From Levilactobacillus humaensis (lineage in GTDB: Bacteria > Bacillota > Bacilli > Lactobacillales > Lactobacillaceae): a stretch of DNA of 64,000 nucleotides. Of this stretch, positions 58,749 to 64,000 are shown piece by piece. Position 1 is the stretch's first letter. Each line of letters opens with the position of its first letter. The notes under the pieces are model-generated. The model had not been told where the DNA came from, searched no databases, and saw only the letters and a program-made list of their open reading frames with translations. A program made the translations under genes and the position numbers. The stretch is taken from the NCBI RefSeq assembly GCF_024345185.1, contig NZ_BROB01000011.1:1-64000 (forward strand). The letters run 5' to 3'.

Positions 58749-59153
58749 ATGAACATGATAATTAAAGATGCCGCTAAGACTTACCTGACGGCACACGTTC
58801 AGCCCGGCATGACGCTGTTATTGACGACGGATGACGGGTCCAATCGATATTCGACGGTCGGGGGCACTTGTGCTATCGGTGACAAGTTCCAGTTTGTTGC
58901 CCTGACCGAGGATGATTCAAACTACCCGTTAATCGTTGACAATAATGCCGGTTTGACGATTCGAACCAATGCCGATACGGCGCTGTATCTGGGTAACGGG
59001 TTAATCTTGGATCGGGTCTTTAACCAGTTATCCTTGCGGGATGATACCGGTGTCTTGGACAGCGCTGTGGGTCTGATAACCTATACGGCGCAAGAGAAGT
59101 CCGACTTGGACTTGAAGCGTGAGATGCAGACGCTGGGTACCCGAATTTGCTAA
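58749..59153 (+). CDS. Iron-sulfur cluster biosynthesis-like protein (YqkB/HesB-like fold)
   Basis: A 134-residue protein. The MIIKDAAKTYLTAHVQPGMTLLLTTDDGSN start and the central GGTCAIGDKFQFV resemble the YqkB branch of the HesB/IscA-like fold. Only one Cys is near the expected ligand loop and one is close to the C-terminus, so cluster binding is doubtful; this reduced form is common in lactobacilli under the same name. The start ATG follows GAGGG. Single gene with promoter and terminator. The assignment is moderate; treat the function as unknown. Confidence 0.65.
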   Translation: MNMIIKDAAKTYLTAHVQPGMTLLLTTDDGSNRYSTVGGTCAIGDKFQFVALTEDDSNYPLIVDNNAGLTIRTNADTALYLGNGLILDRVFNQLSLRDDTGVLDSAVGLITYTAQEKSDLDLKREMQTLGTRIC

Positions 59154-59163
59154 GAAATTTGAT

Positions 59164-59192
59164 GAGGTCTGGACAGTCGTCCGGGCCTTTTT
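59164..59192 (+). terminator. Terminator of the YqkB-like gene
   Basis: AGGTCTGGAC and GTCCGGGCCT form a 10-bp stem around AGTC, followed by TTTTTAC. Confidence 0.9.
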
Positions 59193-59242
59193 ACTTTGGA
59201 CAGAAACACTCCCCTCAGATCGGCTGACTTGTCCCGACACTA

Positions 59243-59272
59243 TTGCCAATTTGGCGGCCCTGCGCGTATACT
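59243..59272 (+). promoter_or_regulatory. Promoter of the LPQTN adhesin gene
   Basis: TTGCCA (59243-59248), an 18-bp spacer and TATACT (59267-59272). Confidence 0.65.
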
Positions 59273-59305
59273 TTAACTATGTAAATGTTGTGGGAGGGGA
59301 TTTTT

Positions 59306-60598
59306 TTGACGAAGAACAATAAATTTTGGCGACTAGTTGTGGGGCTCGTTAGTTTAGCAATGCTCCTAATTGTCAGCCAAGTTGCTACGCCAGCCAAGGC
59401 GGCAACCAACCATAATGGGGCCGACTTTACCACGTCGGCTAGTGTGACGAATGGTCCAGATTTCAAACACAAAGATACCATCGATATTCAATATAATTTG
59501 GACTTTGGCAACACCCCTATTAAGAATGGGGATACGATCACACTGGACTTCCCAGAGAACTTGAAAGGGAAGACGCCGGGAGACACCTTCAAGGTCTACG
59601 ATGAAACCGGTCTTGAGATCGGGGAAGCTGTCGTTTCCGATACCGGAGTGGTCATTACCATGAATGACAAGCTCGAAGGCAAAACGAATGACAAGTTGAC
59701 GCTGAATCTTGCGACGAAGTATCGTTACGAAGATTCCGGGGAAAAGGATGTTAACTTCCCACTTGAAAACAATGGGAACAGCACCTCGCAGATTAACATT
59801 GTTGACAACGAAGCCAACATGTCCAAAAAGGGTGTCATTCAAGACGATGGCACGATCAAGTGGAGTATTTTAGTTGATCGCCGCGAGATTGATTTGGAAA
59901 ATTTGAAGATAAGTGACACCATTGGGAGCAACCAAGAGTTGATTCCCGGTGTGACCGTCAGCAATGCTGAATGGTCAACGACCACGAGTTACAAGCGTAA
60001 GAAGCCAGCCCTGGTCGAAGGCACTGACTATGACGTGACTTACAAAGATAAGGGATTTGACATGTCCTTTAACGATACGGTCGATCACCTGATCATCATT
60101 GATTACTACACTAAGGTTACGGATCCATCACTCATTGATTCCGGCTACAAGTTTAAGAACAATGCCGTGATGAGCTGGGGTGGTGGCAATGGTGACAAGC
60201 CAAACTCTGAAGAAGCTAACGGAAATGTCTCGTCTTCCACTGGGAACAATGGTTCCGGTGGTGGGGACATTGTCGATCCCGATGGCAACCATGAAACCGA
60301 CGAAGAAGAACCCGATGAAGATACTGGAACCGGGACGGACGACGTCGATGAAGGTTTCGTCGAAGACAAAGCTACGACGGATAACACTAAGAAAAAGAAG
60401 ACACCTGCCAAGACGACCAATAAATCAGCTAAAAAGGCTGCCGCTAAGGCCACTGCAACACAGACGCCTGGCAAGACAACCACGAACAGTAAGAATTCTA
60501 AGTTGCCACAAACGAACGACCAGAATGGTTGGATCGTGACAGTTGCTGGGTTCTTAACTTTGATTTCATTAAGTGCTGTTCTGCGGCGTCGCTTCTAG
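59306..60598 (+). CDS. Sortase-anchored MSCRAMM-like adhesin, LPQTN anchor
   Basis: A 430-residue wall-anchored protein. An ordinary signal peptide (about 1-31, ending PAKA) replaces the KxYKxGKxW type of the 23-37 kb cluster. Two Ig-like adhesin domains (about 35-165 and 166-290) follow, with INNGDTITLDFP-like (IKNGDTITLDFPENL) and DGTIKWSILVDRREIDLENLKISDTI segments as in MSCRAMM or collagen-binding adhesins. A Gly/Asp/Glu linker, a Lys/Thr/Ala stretch, then LPQTNDQNG (about 396), a membrane helix and RRRF end the protein. The TTG at 59306 follows GGGAGGGG at 6 bp; an ATG at 59285 overlaps the ribosome site. Ligand unknown. Confidence 0.85.
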   Translation: MTKNNKFWRLVVGLVSLAMLLIVSQVATPAKAATNHNGADFTTSASVTNGPDFKHKDTIDIQYNLDFGNTPIKNGDTITLDFPENLKGKTPGDTFKVYDETGLEIGEAVVSDTGVVITMNDKLEGKTNDKLTLNLATKYRYEDSGEKDVNFPLENNGNSTSQINIVDNEANMSKKGVIQDDGTIKWSILVDRREIDLENLKISDTIGSNQELIPGVTVSNAEWSTTTSYKRKKPALVEGTDYDVTYKDKGFDMSFNDTVDHLIIIDYYTKVTDPSLIDSGYKFKNNAVMSWGGGNGDKPNSEEANGNVSSSTGNNGSGGGDIVDPDGNHETDEEEPDEDTGTGTDDVDEGFVEDKATTDNTKKKKTPAKTTNKSAKKAAAKATATQTPGKTTTNSKNSKLPQTNDQNGWIVTVAGFLTLISLSAVLRRRF

Positions 60599-60621
60599 TC
60601 ACTAAATTTAACAAGTTACCG

Positions 60622-60653
60622 AAAGCCTGAGCAAATTTGCTTGGGCTTTTTAA
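60622..60653 (+). terminator. Terminator of the adhesin gene
   Basis: AAAGCCTGAGCAAA and TTTGCTTGGGCTTT form the stem, followed by TTAATTT; the T run abuts the PerR/Fur-like box of the next gene. Confidence 0.9.
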
Positions 60654-60654
60654 T

Positions 60655-60669
60655 TTAGAATGATTATTA
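60655..60669 (+). promoter_or_regulatory. PerR/Fur-like box upstream of the metal ATPase
   Basis: TTAGAATGATTATTA matches the PerR consensus TTATAATNATTATAA at 12 of 14 defined positions. It lies just upstream of the presumed -35 region; a TATACT box is at 60694-60699. Fur or Zur binding cannot be excluded because these boxes are similar. Confidence 0.6.
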
Positions 60670-60734
60670 AGTGGAAAAAATCACAAGCTCTGTTATACTC
60701 AGGGTAATGAAAACGGCCGAGGAGGATGAGTGGG

Positions 60735-62528
60735 ATGAAACGATTACGACAATACAAGGAATTCTGGGCGGTGATTACGCTGGGTGTCATTGCCTTGTGG
60801 TTACAGTTTGGGATGCAACGGGCCAATCTGGCGCAAATCTTAATCACGGCGTTGGGCCTACTGCTCGCGCTACTAATGTTTGTGGAAATGGTTCAGACCC
60901 TGCGTTCTGGAAAATTCGGCATCGACCTGTTGGCGATTACCGCCGTCTTGGCGACCCTAGCCGTTGGTGAATATTGGGCGGCGCTGATCGTGCTCCTGAT
61001 GCTGACCGGTGGGGATGCACTGGAAGACTTTGCGGCACGTAAGGCCAACAGTGAGCTCCAAGATTTGCTGAATAATTCGCCCCAGATTGCCCACCGCTCC
61101 GTGGGCGAGTCCTGGGAGGATGTTGCCGTGGGTGAAATTACCGTAGGGGACCGCTTGCTGGTTAAGCCCGGCGAAGTGATGCCGGTCGATGGGACCCTAT
61201 TGACTGGGCCAACCTCGGTCAACGAGTCCTCACTGACAGGGGAAGCCCGCCCAGTCGACAAGCAAATCGGGATGACCGTGATGTCTGGGAGTCTTAACGG
61301 GGAAGCTGCGGTAGAACTCCAAGCCGATCAGACCGCCGACAATAGTCAGTATCAAAACATTGTCCGCCTGGTCAAACAAGCCGAGGAACGGCCAGCCAAG
61401 TTCGTTCGGCTAGCCGACCGGTATGCGGTGCCCTTTACGCTGCTGGCCTATGTTATTGCGGGGATTGCCTGGGCGGTATCCAAGGATCCCGTGCGGTTTG
61501 CGGAAGTTTTAGTTGTGGCCTCACCTTGTCCGTTGATTTTGGCGGCACCGATTGCCCTGATTTCGGGGATGAGCCGGGCCAGTCGAAACGGAATTATCGT
61601 GAAGAACGGGACGACCCTAGAAAAATTAGCCAAGGTTAAAACGGTCGCCTTCGATAAGACGGGAACCATTACGCAAGGGCGACTCGTAGTGGACCAAGTG
61701 GTGCCAGTTACGGCACTCAGTAATGCCCGCCTCCTCCAGCTTGCCGCCAGTGCGGAACAGCACTCGGGTCACGTGTTGGCGCAGTCGCTAGTGGCGGCCA
61801 ATCAAGCCCCACTTCTAACGGCCAGTGGCGTGAACGAAACCACGGCCCAAGGGGTCGATGCGACGATCGATGGGCAAGAGGTCCGTGTCGGTAAACTGAG
61901 ATTTGTCACAGATGATCAGGTTGAACAGCCGGACCAAACAGCGGTCTATGTGGCCATTGCCGGCATCTATCAAGGTTACGTTAGCTTTACCGACCGGGTC
62001 CGCCCAGAAGCACAGGCAACGATGGGCAACTTACGCCAAGCTGGCGTGGAACACCTGCTTATGATTTCTGGCGACCGGCGTCCGGTGGCAGAAATCATTG
62101 CCAAAGAAGTTGGCATCGACCAGGTACACGCGGAATGTTTGCCGGCCGACAAGATTAAGGTCTTGGCAGATCTGCCAGCCGATCAGCTACCAGTTGCCAT
62201 GGTTGGGGATGGCATTAATGATGCGCCATCACTGGCAACTGCGGATGTCGGGATTGCAATGGGGGCTCACGGGGCCACCGCGGCCAGTGAGTCTGCCGAT
62301 GCCGTCGTGCTTAAGGATGATTTAACTCGGGTCAGTGTGGCCAGAAAGATTGCCCAGGATACGATGCGGGTGGCCAAACAAGCCGTTCTGATCGGAATCT
62401 TTATCTGTACCGGGTTGATGTTGATTGCCAGCTTTGGAGTGATTCCCGCCATTATTGGGGCCGTCTTCCAAGAAGTGGTCGACACTGTTACAATTCTTTA
62501 CGCACTCCGGGCTCGGGTGGACCGCTAA
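60735..62528 (+). CDS. P1B-type heavy-metal ATPase with SPC motif (PfeT/ZosA-like)
   Basis: A 597-residue metal-translocating P-type ATPase with about six to eight membrane helices and no N-terminal metal-binding domain. The actuator loop has SSLTGEARPVDK. The ion-binding helix carries VVASPCPLILAAP, i.e. SPC rather than CPC. The phosphorylation site is FDKTGTITQGR, and GDGINDAPSLA is the hinge motif. SPC and the short N-terminus point to the P1B-4 group, including the iron exporter PfeT of Bacillus, and Co2+ or Zn2+ exporters. The PerR-like box supports iron efflux. The ATG at 60735 has GGAGG nine bases upstream; an ATG at 60726 lies directly against that site. A multicopper oxidase gene follows on the same strand. 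Confidence 0.85.
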   Translation: MKRLRQYKEFWAVITLGVIALWLQFGMQRANLAQILITALGLLLALLMFVEMVQTLRSGKFGIDLLAITAVLATLAVGEYWAALIVLLMLTGGDALEDFAARKANSELQDLLNNSPQIAHRSVGESWEDVAVGEITVGDRLLVKPGEVMPVDGTLLTGPTSVNESSLTGEARPVDKQIGMTVMSGSLNGEAAVELQADQTADNSQYQNIVRLVKQAEERPAKFVRLADRYAVPFTLLAYVIAGIAWAVSKDPVRFAEVLVVASPCPLILAAPIALISGMSRASRNGIIVKNGTTLEKLAKVKTVAFDKTGTITQGRLVVDQVVPVTALSNARLLQLAASAEQHSGHVLAQSLVAANQAPLLTASGVNETTAQGVDATIDGQEVRVGKLRFVTDDQVEQPDQTAVYVAIAGIYQGYVSFTDRVRPEAQATMGNLRQAGVEHLLMISGDRRPVAEIIAKEVGIDQVHAECLPADKIKVLADLPADQLPVAMVGDGINDAPSLATADVGIAMGAHGATAASESADAVVLKDDLTRVSVARKIAQDTMRVAKQAVLIGIFICTGLMLIASFGVIPAIIGAVFQEVVDTVTILYALRARVDR

Positions 62529-62625
62529 TCGCCAGTTGGAAAGGATGTTACTTTCCCAATTTGAACTGGTTGCGGTATGATAAAACTGTAAGTGGTTTCA
62601 ATTAAATCGAAGAGGAGCCTGAAAG

Positions 62626-64000
62626 ATGACAAAATCAATCCACACCGATTATTTCTTTGATGAACCGGCTTATAACACCCACGATGGTGGCTATGTTCCG
62701 TTGGAGGAACCCACCACGCCTGAACAACCCTTGCGGATTCCACCCTTATTGAAACCGGATAAGGAAACCGCAACGGATACTTACTATACGGTTGAAGCCC
62801 AGGCGGGAGAGACACAACTCCTGCCAGGCAAGAAGACCAAAACCTGGGGTTACAATGGCAGTCTGCTAGGTCAAACGGTGGTCTTTGCCAAGGGCAAGAC
62901 CGTGCATATCGATTTAAAAAATAGTTTACCTGAATTGACCACGTTCCACTGGCATGGTCTGAATGTTCCCGGACCATACACTGACGGTGGCTGTCATGCC
63001 CCCGTTTATCCCGGGAAGACCCGTCACATTGATTTCAAGGTCGACCAACCGGCTGCAACGCTGTGGCTCCATGCTCATCCATGTCCATCAACGGCTGAAC
63101 AGGTCTGGCATGGACTGGCAGGGTTGGCCTTGGTGACCGACGATGTCGAGGCTAAATTGCCATTTCCACGTAACTACGGGGTCGATGACATTCCATTAGT
63201 CTTGCAAGACCGGCGTTTTCACGAAGATAATCAATGGGATTACGACGCTGACTACGATCCCGATGGGGTTCAAGGGCCAACGGCGATGATCAACGGGACG
63301 ATCAATCCTTACTTTGATGTCACCACGCAACGCCTTCGTCTGCGTATTCTTGATGGGGCCAACCGACGTGAATGGCGCCTTCACTTTAGTGATGATCTCC
63401 CATTCACACAAGTTGCTTCCGATGGCGGCGTGATGCCAAGTCCCGTCGAATTTACCCATTTGATGTTAACTTGTGCCGAACGGGCCGAAATCATTGTCGA
63501 CTTTGGGAAGATTGAACCTGGGAAGACCGTGACGCTCTATTCGGATGATGTGCCACTGGTTCGTTTCCGGGTTCACGACTTCGCCACCGATGATGTGACG
63601 TTGCCAGAACACTTGGTAGACATCCCTGACCCAGAAGTTACGCCCGATACCCCAGTCCGGAAGGTTGTCATGTCCGGGATGGATGAAGCAGTCATGATGG
63701 ACGGTAAGAAATTTGAAATGCAACGCATCGATGCCCGGCAAAAGGTCGGCAACGTTGAGTTGTGGGATATTACGAATACGAATGATATGGATGGCGGGAT
63801 GGTTCACCCATTCCACATGCACGGCACCCAGTTCAGAGTGCTATCCAGAAATGGTCACGAACCTTACGCCAATGAACATGGGTTAAAGGACACGATCGGT
63901 GTCAACCCAGGCGAAACGGTGCGCATCAAGGTCTGGTTCGAACACACCGGGGTCTACATGTATCACTGCCACATCATCGAACACGAAGATGGCGGGATGA
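62626..64000 (+). CDS. Multicopper oxidase (laccase/CotA-like), 3' end outside window
   Basis: The ORF runs open from the ATG at 62626 (GAGGAG eight bases before) past the window end; 458 codons are visible. Copper sites are clear: HWHGLN (about residue 108), HAHPCPS, HPFHMHGTQF and the last visible YHCHIIEHEDGGM. The protein thus has the type 1, 2 and 3 copper centres of the multicopper oxidase superfamily. There is no signal peptide at the N-terminus, so it is probably cytoplasmic or exported otherwise. Relatives include bacterial laccases, CueO-type cuprous oxidases and ferroxidases. It lies 97 bp after the metal ATPase gene, suggesting a joint role in metal tolerance, though a separate promoter is possible. 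Confidence 0.92.
   Translation, partial: MTKSIHTDYFFDEPAYNTHDGGYVPLEEPTTPEQPLRIPPLLKPDKETATDTYYTVEAQAGETQLLPGKKTKTWGYNGSLLGQTVVFAKGKTVHIDLKNSLPELTTFHWHGLNVPGPYTDGGCHAPVYPGKTRHIDFKVDQPAATLWLHAHPCPSTAEQVWHGLAGLALVTDDVEAKLPFPRNYGVDDIPLVLQDRRFHEDNQWDYDADYDPDGVQGPTAMINGTINPYFDVTTQRLRLRILDGANRREWRLHFSDDLPFTQVASDGGVMPSPVEFTHLMLTCAERAEIIVDFGKIEPGKTVTLYSDDVPLVRFRVHDFATDDVTLPEHLVDIPDPEVTPDTPVRKVVMSGMDEAVMMDGKKFEMQRIDARQKVGNVELWDITNTNDMDGGMVHPFHMHGTQFRVLSRNGHEPYANEHGLKDTIGVNPGETVRIKVWFEHTGVYMYHCHIIEHEDGGM

Overview
The window looks like the chromosome of a lactic acid bacterium of the Lactobacillaceae, closest in character to the heterofermentative Levilactobacillus brevis group. This rests on moderate GC, AGGAGG-type ribosome sites, a maltose-phosphorylase operon whose enzyme has its presumed general acid exactly at Glu487, KxYKxGKxW/LPQTN surface proteins, a WxL-type lectin and a TagF-like teichoic acid enzyme. 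The genus is inferred from protein families and was not tested by any search. I see no tRNA, rRNA, CRISPR array, prophage or intact insertion sequence.

Layout. 1-5.3 kb: interspersed repeats, a DUF2929 membrane protein, a CPA-type cation antiporter with a terminator-like leader, and a convergent YfhO membrane protein. 5.5-8.1 kb: a double repeat in front of an OmpR/EnvZ two-component pair. 8.4-13.3 kb: maltose regulator, maltose transporter and maltose phosphorylase. 14-18.6 kb: unknown protein, zinc-independent S14 with a Zur box, aldose epimerase, DUF915-type hydrolase, HAD phosphatase and MarR regulator. 18.7-22.7 kb: secreted beta-helix protein, a cysteine-less Spx paralogue behind a CIRCE-like element, and a glycerol facilitator. 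23.1-37.7 kb: six consecutive cell-wall anchored surface proteins (five LRR proteins with MucBP or MucBP-like repeats and one choice-of-anchor A protein), each apparently a separate transcription unit. 37.9-42.1 kb: a drug exporter behind a small leader peptide, a TSUP permease and two SDR-fold proteins. 42.1-45.9 kb: an XRE/S24-like regulator divergent from a three-gene operon in which all products carry N-terminal zinc ribbons (DUF805, PrsW-like protease, single-pass protein). 46.1-51.2 kb: teichoic acid polymerase and partner, HxlR regulator and MFS exporter. 51.4-60.6 kb: orphan WxL/lectin protein, aldo-keto reductase, BceAB-like ABC transporter with a YtrA-type GntR regulator, YqkB-like protein and another LPQTN adhesin. 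60.7-64 kb: a P1B-type metal ATPase behind a PerR/Fur-like box, then a multicopper oxidase cut by the window end.

The most unusual feature is a dense family of intergenic elements of about 185 bp: nine copies plus a divergent double copy in 64 kb. Each full copy has imperfect terminal inverted repeats enclosing three hairpins. The stems change by compensatory substitutions between copies, so structure rather than sequence is being kept. Four sites hold head-to-head pairs, two of them clearly between convergent genes with a terminator-like hairpin in the spacer. The second most interesting feature is the translated leader of the Bcr/CflA-type exporter. The 3' end of a 21-codon ORF can pair with the start of the exporter gene, as expected for ribosome-mediated attenuation.
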